Positions 8,084 through 16,110 are shown, counted from the first letter of the stretch. The stretch: 26,172 nucleotides of DNA from CALIBK01 sp037444165 (GCA_037444165.1 JBBIMX010000041.1:1-26172); one strand, 5' to 3'. Notes: generated from the letters alone by a model not told the origin. A program made the numbers and translations.

Positions 8084-10036
8084 TTATACGGCGAATAGCC
8101 CCACTCTTACGCAGCGGAGACACCGCTCCGCTTCCTTCTGGGCAACAGGAATGGTGAATCCTGCCTCGACCTCGTCAAAGACCCACTTTCTTGTCTCTGG
8201 AGGAAGCATCGGAAGGGTAGCCCTCTTCTGCCCTCCTGGGAGGCCGATCTTTTCATCCTTGTTATAGACTTTGATTTTCTCCACCAAGGCTTCTAGACGC
8301 TCCTCCTCAGACTCCTTCACTTCCAATCCTCTCAGGAAGAGATCAATCTTTTCGGCGGCACGTTTTCCATGACCTGCCGCCCGAACCAATACATCTGGTC
8401 CGGTCACACAATCCCCGGCTGAAAAAATGCCTGGACGACTGGTCATAAATGTCTTTTCATCCACAGCAATCGTAGATCGTCTGGTCGTCTTGATCCCATC
8501 CTTCTCTTCAAGGAAGGAGAGGTCGATGGCCTGGCCAATCGCAGGAATGAGGATATCGGTTTCGATGAAGAACTCGGACCCTTTAATCGGAACTGGCCTT
8601 CGCCTTCCACTTTCATCCGGTTCCCCTAACTCCATCCGGATACACTCTACACCAACCACTTTATTGTCCTTGGCTATGATCCTGACAGGATTGCAGAGGA
8701 AGTGGAATTTCACCCCCTCCTCTTCCGCATCGTGAATCTCCACCCGATCGGCAGGCATCTCTTTCTTTGTCCGTCGATAGACCAGATTCACATCCTGTTT
8801 GCCGATCCTGAAGGAGGATCTCACACAGTCAATGGCCACATTCCCTCCACCCACGACTACGACCTTTTTTCCCTCCGGATAGGGATCTCTCCCTAAATTG
8901 ATCTCTAAGAGATAAAAAACACCTGGAATAAATCCCTTATATCCTTTATCCTCTCCCTCCACTCCCATGGGGGTATTCGTTTGGGCTCCTACGGCGATGA
9001 AGATGGCCTTATATCCCTGTTCAAAGATTTGAGAGAGGGTAATATCTTTTCCAACCTGAGTATGATATTTAATCTCCACGCCCAGATCTTCGATAATCTC
9101 GACTTCCCTTCTCAAGATCTCTCTTGGAAGCCGATAGTCCGGAATTCCCACAGCGGCCATTCCCCCCGGCTCTCCTAATCGTTCAAAGATCGTTACAGAA
9201 TAGCCTTTGATAGCCAGATAATAAGCACAGGAGAGTCCTGCGGGCCCTGCTCCAATGATGGCCACCTTTTCGGGCTTGGGAGGCTCTTTCTTGATGAAGG
9301 GTTTCCTCCGTTTTTCAATCTCATAGTCTGCTACAAATCGTTTCAGCCATTTAATGGAAACACACTCATCTACATTCTGCCGTCGACAGTTATCCTCACA
9401 GGGTCGGATACAAACCCTTCCGAGGACTCCTGGAAGGCAGGTGGCCTCCCGGATGGCAGCCAGGGATTCCAAAAATCTCCCTTCTTTGATCAACTCAATG
9501 TATTGGTGAATGGGAAGATGAGAGGGACAGGCACTCTCACAAGGGGCCGTGACCTTCATTTTATATTCTTCTCGAGGAATCTTCTTTTTCGATTGGATGG
9601 CCTCCAAAAATTGGTTTTCAAAATGATCTAAGGCATGAAGGAGCGGCTTGGGCGCTGTCTGTCCCAGATTGCATTTCGAGCTCCTGGAGATGATCTCAGC
9701 CAATCCTTTTAACTGGCCTAAATCCTCTTCTCTCCCTTCCCCATCAGAAATTCGATTAAGCACAGAGGAAAGGACCTTTGTTCCTACTCGACAAGGGGTA
9801 CACTTCCCACAGGATTCTTTCTGGACCGCTTCTATATAGGCACGAATAAGGTCGACAATATTAACCTGAGGATCTCGAATGGCAATGCCATCCCAACCCA
9901 CAAAGGCTCTGATCTTTTTTTCTCTGTCGAATTCTTCGGGGAGATTGAGGTTCGGAACGTCTTGCCATTGATCCTCGGGTTTTCCCCGATTATCTACTAT
10001 CCATCCGCCCCAACTACTGAATAGAATATCTCCCAT
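8084..10036 (-). CDS. NuoF Fe-S (N3) domain fused to GltD/NfnB-like FAD-NAD(P)H oxidoreductase (SfrB-like)
   Basis: This sits in the nuoF position but is not an ordinary NuoF. After about 60 divergent residues comes the NuoF N3-cluster domain, with SCGKCTPCRVGT (C76, C79, C82) and the distal C122 in KCNLGQTAP. The FMN/NADH-binding Rossmann-like domain of NuoF is absent. Then follows a GltD/NfnB-type unit: an N-terminal double-cluster domain (C166-C225), FAD motif GAGPAG (262-267), NAD(P) motif GGGNVA (396-401) followed by YRR, which fits NADPH preference, and a C-terminal flavin-contact segment (SAGDCVTGPD). It ends with CLRC. No nuoE is found nearby. The probable role is to take electrons from NAD(P)H and deliver them through N3 to NuoG. 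SfrB-type proteins share this architecture. Start ATG 10036 has AGGAAGAGG upstream. Confidence 0.9.
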   Translation of the reverse strand: MGDILFSSWGGWIVDNRGKPEDQWQDVPNLNLPEEFDREKKIRAFVGWDGIAIRDPQVNIVDLIRAYIEAVQKESCGKCTPCRVGTKVLSSVLNRISDGEGREEDLGQLKGLAEIISRSSKCNLGQTAPKPLLHALDHFENQFLEAIQSKKKIPREEYKMKVTAPCESACPSHLPIHQYIELIKEGRFLESLAAIREATCLPGVLGRVCIRPCEDNCRRQNVDECVSIKWLKRFVADYEIEKRRKPFIKKEPPKPEKVAIIGAGPAGLSCAYYLAIKGYSVTIFERLGEPGGMAAVGIPDYRLPREILRREVEIIEDLGVEIKYHTQVGKDITLSQIFEQGYKAIFIAVGAQTNTPMGVEGEDKGYKGFIPGVFYLLEINLGRDPYPEGKKVVVVGGGNVAIDCVRSSFRIGKQDVNLVYRRTKKEMPADRVEIHDAEEEGVKFHFLCNPVRIIAKDNKVVGVECIRMELGEPDESGRRRPVPIKGSEFFIETDILIPAIGQAIDLSFLEEKDGIKTTRRSTIAVDEKTFMTSRPGIFSAGDCVTGPDVLVRAAGHGKRAAEKIDLFLRGLEVKESEEERLEALVEKIKVYNKDEKIGLPGGQKRATLPMLPPETRKWVFDEVEAGFTIPVAQKEAERCLRCVRVGLFAV

Positions 10037-10057
10037 ATCAACCTCTTCCTTTATTTT

Positions 10058-11230
10058 TTACCGATCGATTTCACCTAAAACAATATCGATACTGCCAATC
10101 GTTGAAATCACATCGGCAATTAAACTTCCCTCGATCATTTTAGGCAATGCCCCAAGATTTAAAAACGAAGGGGGACGAATCCTTAAACGAAAAGGACGAT
10201 TAGACCCGTCACTGATGATATAGAATCCCAATTCTCCCTTGGCGGCCTCCACAGAGGCGTAAACTTCCCCTTTAGGAGGGGTAAATCCTTCAGAGACGAT
10301 CTTAAACTGCCGGATGAGGGAGGCAATATCCGTAAGAACCATCTCTTTGTCAGGGAGAACCACGCGAGGATCATCCGAAAGAATAGGACCTTTGGGTAAT
10401 CGATCCAAGGCCTGCCTGACTATGGAGTTGGACCACTCCATCTCCCGGAGACGCACGATGTATCGATCATAGACATCCCCCACCGTCCCCACCGGAATAT
10501 CAAATTCAAATTCATCATAACTGGAATAAGGGAAGGCTTTCCTTATATCCCATTTCACACCTGAGCCTCGAAGGGTAGGCCCTGTCACTCCCCAGTTAAT
10601 GGCATCCTCTTTGGAGATGATCCCTACTTCTTTGGTCCTTTTTAACCAGATAATATTCTGAGTGAGCAATGTTTCATATTCATTGATTCTTTGTGGAAAG
10701 GTCTTCACAAAATCCCTGATCTTTTCCTCAATCCCATCCGGAAGGTCCTTTGCCACTCCACCAATTCTCAGATACGTGGGGGTCAGTCTCCCCCCTGCCA
10801 CTTCTTCAAAAATTCTCAGGACCTCTTCTCTTTCCCGAAAGGTGTAGAAGATGGGGGTGGTGGCCCCAATATCAAGGACATGGGTCCCTAACCAGATAAG
10901 ATGTGCCGCAATCCGCTGAAGTTCTGCCATCATCACTCTCAGATACTGAGCTCGCTTCGGAACTTCGATCCCTAAGAGCTTTTCCACAGCTAATACATAG
11001 GCCAGGTTATTTCCCATAGCATTGGTATAATCCAGACGATCGGTCAGGGGAATGACTTGGTGATAGGTCCTATTCTCGGCCAGTTTTTCAACTCCCCGAT
11101 GAAGGTGTCCGATATGAGGGATTGCCTTTACAATGATTTCGCCATCTAATTCCAGCACGAGTCTCAACACCCCATGGGTTGCAGGATGCTGGGGACCCAT
11201 ATTGATGGTCATCCATCGTGTCTCTGCCAT
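10058..11230 (-). CDS. nuoD: NADH-quinone oxidoreductase subunit D (NuoD)
   Basis: NuoD is the 49-kDa homolog and contributes the quinone-binding site facing cluster N2 of NuoB. The 390-residue translation has the family signatures NMGPQHPATHGVLRLVLELD, with the quinone-site His, HRGVEKLAENRTY, and RLDYTNAMGNNLAY, and it ends FRLRIRPPSFLNL then EIDR. The start is set at ATG 11230. The frame is open back to 11260, but that would overlap nuoC, and MAETRWMTINMGPQHP is the usual start region. AGAGG lies just upstream. One base separates the nuoC stop and this ATG, implying translational coupling. nuoC and nuoD are separate genes here, not the fused nuoCD of enterics. Confidence 0.97.
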   Translation of the reverse strand: MAETRWMTINMGPQHPATHGVLRLVLELDGEIIVKAIPHIGHLHRGVEKLAENRTYHQVIPLTDRLDYTNAMGNNLAYVLAVEKLLGIEVPKRAQYLRVMMAELQRIAAHLIWLGTHVLDIGATTPIFYTFREREEVLRIFEEVAGGRLTPTYLRIGGVAKDLPDGIEEKIRDFVKTFPQRINEYETLLTQNIIWLKRTKEVGIISKEDAINWGVTGPTLRGSGVKWDIRKAFPYSSYDEFEFDIPVGTVGDVYDRYIVRLREMEWSNSIVRQALDRLPKGPILSDDPRVVLPDKEMVLTDIASLIRQFKIVSEGFTPPKGEVYASVEAAKGELGFYIISDGSNRPFRLRIRPPSFLNLGALPKMIEGSLIADVISTIGSIDIVLGEIDR

Positions 11231-11231
11231 T

Positions 11232-11720
11232 TCAGACCTCTGGTTTATAGGGTTTATCAAAATCCGGTCCTTCTACCGGAAAGTCCTTTCTTAATGGATG
11301 CCCTTCATACCCATCCCATAGGAGGATTCTTCGGAGATCGGGATGGTTTTCAAAGGGGACTCCAAATAGGTCATAGACCTCCCTTTCCAGCCAGTTCGCT
11401 GCCTTCCAGATCGATTCTACACTTGAAACCGATTCTCCTTCCTGCACCCTCACCTTCAATCTCAATCGATGGTTCAGTTTAAAGGAATGCAGAAGATAGA
11501 CAATTTCGAATCGGGGGGTCTCTGGAAAATAATCTACTCCGCAGAGATCGGTTAACATATGGTACTGAAGTTCAGGATCTGAATAGAGAAACCGGCAGAT
11601 TTCGTAGATATCTCTCTTTGCTATCTTCGCCGTGATTTCTCCCCGAAAGGTTTCTACTTCCAAAATGGAATTTGGAAATTTCTCCTTTAATTTGCTGATT
11701 GCGAGATGAGGTTCGCTCAT
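11232..11720 (-). CDS. nuoC: NADH-quinone oxidoreductase subunit C (NuoC)
   Basis: NuoC is the 30-kDa peripheral subunit of complex I. The 162-residue protein carries the family signature WLEREVYDLFGVPFENHPDL followed by RRILLWDGYEGHPLRKDFP. The N-terminal region contains the DLCGVDYFPE motif. Length and motifs are normal. It is encoded between nuoB (10 nt upstream) and nuoD (1 nt downstream). Its stop codon is UGA at 11232-11234. This matters because it shows that UGA still terminates translation in this genome, while UGA in nuoB, fdhA, mvhD and hdrA appears to be read as Sec. Confidence 0.96.
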   Translation of the reverse strand: MSEPHLAISKLKEKFPNSILEVETFRGEITAKIAKRDIYEICRFLYSDPELQYHMLTDLCGVDYFPETPRFEIVYLLHSFKLNHRLRLKVRVQEGESVSSVESIWKAANWLEREVYDLFGVPFENHPDLRRILLWDGYEGHPLRKDFPVEGPDFDKPYKPEV

Positions 11721-11730
11721 AGATTACTCC

Positions 11731-12234
11731 TTAAATCTCCAAGCTACTTCGAACATCCTTTCGATCCTTGAGGGACTCTCCTTCGATCTTCTTCTGAAGT
11801 TTCACCAAAGCGGCAAGGAGGGCTTCAGGTTTGGGTGGGCATCCAGGGACATAGAAATCCACCGGAAGAATTTGATCGACTCCTTGGACCACGTTATACG
11901 TTTTAAAGATCCCTCCCGAACAGGCACAGGCTCCATAGGCAATGACCCACTTTGGTTCGGGCATCTGTTCGTAAATTCGTTTGACCATAGGGGCCATCTT
12001 TTTGGTTAATGTCCCTGCGACAATCATGAGATCGGCCTGGCGCGGGGAGGGTCGAAAGACCTCTGACCCAAATCGTGCAATGTCCCAGGTTGCCATACTG
12101 GCAACCATCATCTCCAGAGCACATCAAGCCAGTCCAAAAGTGACAGGCCAGATGGAGTATTTTCGACCCCAGTTGACCACTTTATCTAAGAGGGGAAGAA
12201 AGGGAGTCTTTTCAAGATAGGTTTCTATTCCCAT
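11731..12234 (-). CDS. nuoB: NuoB with in-frame UGA: candidate selenocysteine-containing complex I subunit B
   Basis: NuoB binds cluster N2, the last Fe-S cluster before quinone. The full 167-codon frame runs from ATG 12234 (AAGGAG 7 nt upstream, overlapping the nuoA stop by 10 nt) to 11731, but is interrupted by UGA at 12124-12126, codon 37. The translation reads MGIETYLEKTPFLPLLDKVV, then WGRKYSIWPVTFGLA-U-CALEMMVASMATWD. The family has a tandem Cys pair here (GLACCAIEMM), and UGA replaces the first Cys. The other N2 ligands are intact: C38, C103 in YGACACSGG, and C132 in PGCPPKPE. Similarity continues on both sides of UGA, so it is not a truncated gene. A 7-bp hairpin with loop AGUAU begins 17 nt after UGA, matching bacterial SECIS rules. 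A sequencing error remains possible, but would not by itself produce the hairpin. Confidence 0.88.
12088..12126 (-). promoter_or_regulatory. nuoB UGA (Sec) codon and candidate SECIS hairpin
   Basis: UGA is at 12124-12126. After a 17-nt spacer, the mRNA forms GGUUGCC-AGUAU-GGCAACC (12106 down to 12088), a perfect 7-bp stem with a 5-nt loop that has G at loop position 2. The UGA-to-loop distance is 24 nt, within the 16-37 nt range used for bacterial SECIS elements. The stem start GGUUGC also resembles the E. coli fdhF SECIS as I remember it. Confidence 0.8.
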
Positions 12235-12581
12235 TCTAAAGCTCCTTTTTTCCAGATATAGATATAGGCAAGAATCAAGATGCCTAAGAAAATGGCCATA
12301 GATACGAAAGCGAATACTCGATAATCCTTAAAAACGACAGCCCATGGATAGAGAAAGACCACTTCAATATCGAAAATGAGAAAGAGCATAGCGATAATAT
12401 AATATTTAATGGGAATCCTCCGAAAGCTCGAACCCACAGTGGTCATTCCACACTCGTAGGGAGCCTGTTTGATGGCGCTTGGTTTCCTTTGACCTAAAAG
12501 ATGGGAGGCAAGGACAGCGAAACAGGCAAAGACAACCGCAATGGCAATGTAAATCCCAATCGTAATATATTCGATTAACAT
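12225..12581 (-). CDS. nuoA: NADH-quinone oxidoreductase subunit A (NuoA)
   Basis: NuoA is a small membrane subunit of complex I. The 118-residue protein has three hydrophobic helices (about 8-30, 62-82 and 90-110). It carries the signatures APYECGM (quinone-site loop) and FDIEVVFLYPWAVV. It is the first gene of the nuo block, with GAGGG/AGGAT upstream of ATG 12581. A 234-nt AT-rich spacer with a candidate promoter separates it from fdhA. Its stop codon overlaps the start of nuoB, implying coupling. Length is normal. Confidence 0.96.
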   Translation of the reverse strand: MLIEYITIGIYIAIAVVFACFAVLASHLLGQRKPSAIKQAPYECGMTTVGSSFRRIPIKYYIIAMLFLIFDIEVVFLYPWAVVFKDYRVFAFVSMAIFLGILILAYIYIWKKGALEWE

Positions 12582-12641
12582 ATCCTACCCTCTTTTCCCT
12601 TAGTCCCGGGTCAATTTGTGAAAACTTTCTTGTTCTCGGTA

Positions 12642-12670
12642 AAACTACAAGATTGTATTAATTTTGTCAA
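12642..12670 (-). promoter_or_regulatory. Candidate sigma-70 promoter for the nuo operon
   Basis: On the minus strand, a perfect TTGACA (12670-12665) is followed after 17 nt by TAGTTT (12647-12642), a weak -10 box. It lies about 60 nt upstream of nuoA in the 234-bp AT-rich gap after fdhA. The rest of the gap (12582-12815) holds no gene I can support and no clear terminator, so read-through from fdhA is also possible. Confidence 0.45.
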
Positions 12671-12815
12671 GAGAAAATTTTTTAAAAAATCATTTCGATT
12701 TAATAATGTCTAATATATTGTATTTAAAGAAAAAAATAATTAGTGAAATAAATTACATTCATCTTTCCCTCCGGAAATTAATCTCTTATTATTCCACCCT
12801 AATCTTTAAAAATTT

Positions 12816-14882
12816 TTAGTTGGCAGGGGGTCGGGATTCTGTCTTAGGGATGACCTTTTCAATTCTCACTGCACATACTTTGAATTCCGGTATCTTGGCA
12901 ATAGGATCTAAGACAGGATTTGTTAATATATTCGCTCTGCTTTCCAAGAAATGAAATGGAATAAACACGACGTTTTTACTCACTCGTTCGGTTATCTTTA
13001 CTTTGGTTAAAATGGATCCCCTTCTCGATTCTACTTTTACTATTTCATCTTCTTTTATTTCGAGTTCTTTTGCATCCAGAGGATTCAGTTCTAAAAAACA
13101 TTCCTGAGTCTCCTGGTTAAGGGAGGGAGAGTTTCCTGTCATGGTTCGAGTGTGGTAATGAACATGAATCCTTCCGGTGGTTAGCCAGAAGGGAAACTGT
13201 TCATCGACGACTTCGGCTGGAGGCTTAAACTCAACAGGAGTGAAGAGTCCCTTACCTCGAGTAAAACGACCTTGGTGCAAAAACTTTGTCCCTGGATGTT
13301 CCAGGGTTGGACAGGGCCATTGTAATCCCTCTCCTTCAATTCGCTCATACGTAATTCCTCCATAGGAAGGAGTCAGCTGGGCGATCTCTCTCATAATTTG
13401 TTGAGGAGACTCATAGTCCATGGTGTATCCAAATCGATTCGAGAGTTCCTGGATGATTCGCCAATCCTCTTTGGCCTCTCCAGGGGGCTCAACGGCTTTA
13501 CGAACTCTTTGAACCCTCCGTTCTGTATTTGTGTAGGTCCCCTCTTTCTCAGCAAATGAAGCCCCTGGAAGGGTTACATGGCTGAGCTCTGTGGTAGGGG
13601 TTGGGAAGATATCTACGACTACCAGGAAATCAAGGGCCTTAAGGGCCTTCTCTACATGATGGCTATCTGCGTCGCTGACAATAGGATTTTCACCTAAAAT
13701 GATCATTCCCTTAATTTTCCCTTCAAGAATCGCTGGGAACATTTCTGTAGCGGTTAAACCTATTTTATCGGAAAGTTTACCCCCCCAAGCCTCCTCAAAC
13801 TTTTTCCGCGTAGAGGGATCCGTAACGGGTTGGTACCCTGTAAAGACATTTGGCAATCCTCCCATGTCACAAGCCCCCTGGACATTATTCTGTCCTCGAA
13901 GGGGATTAATGCCGGTAGATTCCTTTCCGAGATTTCCCGTAACCATGGCTAAATTGGCGAGAGATTTTACATTGTCCACTCCTGTCGTATGCTGGGTGAT
14001 CCCCATGGTATAAAGAATACTCGCCCGCTCCGCCTTGGCGTAGTATTCTGCAGCTCGTTCAAGATCAGAGACCGAAACTCCTGTTATCTCTGAAACCTTT
14101 TGAGGAGGATAATTTTCTATCACTTTTTTAAATTCCTCAAAATTCTCGGTCCGCTCATCGATAAAGACTTGATCCTGCCATCCTTTTTTCAGAATGATAT
14201 GGATAAGACCATTGATAAGAGCCACATCCGTTCCGAGGCGATGACGAAGATGGAGATCACTGATGAGGACCAGTGGGATCTTTCTTGGATCAGCGATAAT
14301 GATCTTTGCTCCTCTGACTTTTGCACGATAGATGCGGGTAGCCACCAGAGGATGGGCTACAGAGGTATTCGATCCGATGACGAAAATACATTCGGCTCGC
14401 TCAATCTCCTCGATGGAATTAGTCATCGCCCCACTTCCAAAGACTGCGGCCAGACCGGCCACCGTGGAAGAATGTCAAAGACGGGCACAGTGATCTATAT
14501 TATTAGTTCCAAGAACAGCTCGGGTAAATTTTTGGAGCAGATAATTCTCCTCATTGGTACATTTGGCTGAAGTTAAAACACCTATACTTTCAGGCCCATA
14601 CTTTTCTCTAATCTCTCTGAGTCGTCTGACCGTAAAATCGAGGGCCTCCTCCCAAGAGGCCTCCTTCAGCTCATTCTCTCTTCTTACCAATGGACGGGTT
14701 AAACGAGCCGGATGGTGAATGAATTCGTGAACGCTCCACCCCTTGATACAGAGTTTCCCTTCATTCACAGGGCTGGTTTTCGAAGGAAGGGTTCCAATGA
14801 CCTTTCCATCAAGGACTTCCAAGAGCAACCCGCACCCGCATCCACAATAAGGACAGGTGGTTAAAACGGTCTTGAACTCCAT
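12816..14882 (-). CDS. fdhA: Formate dehydrogenase catalytic subunit, selenocysteine-containing (FdhA)
   Basis: FdhA is a molybdopterin (Mo or W)-bis-MGD formate dehydrogenase and catalyses the formate/CO2 interconversion. The 688-codon frame from ATG 14882 (GAGGTG upstream) to 12816 contains UGA at 14475-14477, codon 136, in the context NNIDHCARL-U-HSSTVAGL. This is the invariant catalytic Sec-His of the family. The [4Fe-4S] motif C10-x2-C13-x3-C17-x27-C45 is intact. Later MopB signatures include GMITQHTTGVDNV and ASFAEKEGTYTNTERRVQR. The length fits cytoplasmic FdhA of the methanogen type. There is no twin-arginine signal, so it is cytoplasmic. It begins 3 nt after the Fe-S linker gene and closes the hdr-mvhD-fdh block. 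Annotation pipelines would probably split it into two ORFs at the UGA. Confidence 0.95.
14446..14477 (-). promoter_or_regulatory. fdhA UGA (Sec) codon and SECIS hairpin
   Basis: UGA is at 14475-14477. A 12-nt spacer is followed by GUGGCC-GGUCU-GGCCGC (14462 down to 14446), a 6-bp stem (one G-U) with loop GGUCU. The loop matches the E. coli fdhF SECIS loop as I remember it. The UGA-to-loop distance is 18 nt. Confidence 0.85.
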
Positions 14883-14885
14883 GAC

Positions 14886-15680
14886 CTATTTCACCTCAAT
14901 GAGATTCAGTGGAGACTTCTCTTCTATGCTGTAACCCGTTTTATAGCCGAATTCTTCCGCCACCACTTCTGTCATCTTCTTATACAGCGTCCTCAGGGGA
15001 ATCTCAGCCGGGCAAGCCTCTTCACAGAGACCACAGTCGATGCAGCGGCCTACCATGTGCATCGCTCGAACCAGATGGAAAGTAGGATTGTCTGGCGGAA
15101 TATCCCCTTTTTCAACAAGAAGCTCCTCTTCGAGACTACATTCGTTACAGAAACACATGGGACAGATATTACGGCAACCATAGCATTTGATACACCGATC
15201 AAATTCTTTTAACCAGTATTGGAATCGCTCTTCGAGCGCCATTGCCTCAATCTTCGAGAGTCGTTGGCTTGTTGCTCCCTCGCCCTTTGGTCCATCAATT
15301 TGACAATCAGGAAAAGGCTTTTCACATTCACAGGCCTTTGCCAATTCATCCGGACAACCCATTCCGATAGGGATCACTTTTCCCTCTTCTAATTGCTTCC
15401 ACTTTAACAGCTCGCGAAGGCCTCTCTCGTCACATCCCCTCACTAATACTCCAAAGGTTTCATTAGGATAGGCCATAGTCAATTGGATTAAGATTTGATT
15501 AAGGGGATAACGTGCATCTCCCGGTTTCTTCCAATCCCCAACCGAAAGAGAGTCCAACTCTTGGGGATCACAGAAAAGGTAAGGCATCACATGGCCGTTT
15601 TCCTCTCTCAGTCCCAAAAATCCTTTAATCTTCTTATCGGCCAGGAGCTGTTTCACCTGTTCTTTAATCTTTTGACTCAT
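14886..15680 (-). CDS. FdhB/FrhB-derived 2[4Fe-4S] electron-transfer subunit linking FdhA to MvhD-HdrA
   Basis: The 264-residue cytoplasmic protein has no signal or TM segment. The N-terminal 130 residues include GVLVRGCDERGLRELLKW, reminiscent of the FrhB/FdhB family. The C-terminal part has two ferredoxin motifs: C163-x2-C166-x2-C169-x3-C173 (CIKCYGCRNIC), with extra Cys at 176, 178 and 181, and C213-x2-C216-x2-C219-x3-C223 (CIDCGLCEEACPAEIP). It sits between mvhD (4-nt gap) and fdhA (3-nt gap). It most likely carries electrons between the FdhA molybdenum site and the Sec-MvhD cluster. FlxB-like or anaerobic-sulfite-reductase-A-like proteins are alternatives. The exact family name is uncertain; the Fe-S role is well supported. 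Confidence 0.75.
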   Translation of the reverse strand: MSQKIKEQVKQLLADKKIKGFLGLREENGHVMPYLFCDPQELDSLSVGDWKKPGDARYPLNQILIQLTMAYPNETFGVLVRGCDERGLRELLKWKQLEEGKVIPIGMGCPDELAKACECEKPFPDCQIDGPKGEGATSQRLSKIEAMALEERFQYWLKEFDRCIKCYGCRNICPMCFCNECSLEEELLVEKGDIPPDNPTFHLVRAMHMVGRCIDCGLCEEACPAEIPLRTLYKKMTEVVAEEFGYKTGYSIEEKSPLNLIEVK

Positions 15681-15684
15681 TCTT

Positions 15685-16110
15685 TTAAGCGGCCACCCTC
15701 TCTTTTAATGGATTTGGACCTAACTTTCTAATCGTCTCCACAAACTCTGTAATTTCATGGACGAATTCCGCTGCTTCTGCGGAGGACACCCATCTCATCT
15801 GGAGTCGTTCTGGATGGAGACCAGAAAACTCCAAGAGTTTCTGGAGTATGGTCAACCTCTTTTTAGCCATCACATTACCAAACTGGTAATGGCATTCTCC
15901 GATTCGTCACCCGGCGACAAAGACCCCATCGGCACCCCTCTGAAAGGCTTTCAGGATGAAATGGGGTGAAATGGTTCCACTACACATCACCCGAATGGTC
16001 CGGACCGAAGTAGGATATTGCATTCGACTGACCCCAGCCAGGTCAGCAGCGGCATAGGCTCACCATGTACAAAGGAAAGCAATTACTTTTGGTTGGAAAT
16101 CCTCTGCCAT
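15685..16110 (-). CDS. mvhD: MvhD/VhuD-like [2Fe-2S] subunit with two in-frame UGA (Sec) codons
   Basis: MvhD transfers electrons from a hydrogenase or formate dehydrogenase to HdrA. The frame starts at ATG 16110 (GAGG upstream) and ends at 15685 (141 residues), with UGA at 16060-16062 (codon 17) and 15907-15909 (codon 68). The translation reads MAEDFQPKVIAFLCTW-U-AYAAADLAGVSR, later VMCSGTISPHF, then DGVFVAG-U-RIGECHYQFGN. In usual MvhD these positions are Cys (C-x2-C-SYAG and GGC-HIGDCHY). C14, C43 and C73 remain. Only the final third (from 15873) is an intact ORF without recoding, so standard gene calling would miss most of the gene. Both UGAs have SECIS-like hairpins. No hydrogenase genes are nearby; FdhA is the likely partner. 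Confidence 0.92.
15873..15909 (-). promoter_or_regulatory. mvhD second UGA (Sec68) and candidate SECIS hairpin
   Basis: UGA is at 15907-15909. A 15-nt spacer is followed by CAUUACC-AGUUU-GGUAAUG (15891 down to 15873), a perfect 7-bp stem with a 5-nt loop and G at loop position 2. The UGA-to-loop distance is 22 nt. Confidence 0.8.
16027..16062 (-). promoter_or_regulatory. mvhD first UGA (Sec17) and candidate SECIS hairpin
   Basis: UGA is at 16060-16062. A 12-nt spacer is followed by GCUGACCU-GGCUG-GGGUCAGU (16047 down to 16027), an 8-bp stem with two G-U pairs at its ends and a 5-nt loop opening with GG. The UGA-to-loop distance is 20 nt. Confidence 0.75.

Noticed and set aside
11731..12111. 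A short NuoB starting at the internal Met (MMVASM), 126 residues, or a nuoB pseudogene
   Set aside because: It would lack the tandem Cys region and has no good ribosome site. The upstream frame has AAGGAG, overlaps nuoA as is normal, and encodes the conserved NuoB N-terminus.
12781..12815. AAAAATTTTTAAAG-type sequence after fdhA as a terminator
   Set aside because: The only inverted symmetry is A/T and too weak; no GC stem precedes a T-run.
12903..14462. FdhA as two separate genes or as a frameshifted pseudogene
   Set aside because: The two ORFs are in the same frame and separated only by the UGA at the universally conserved catalytic Sec codon, with a fdhF-like hairpin downstream.
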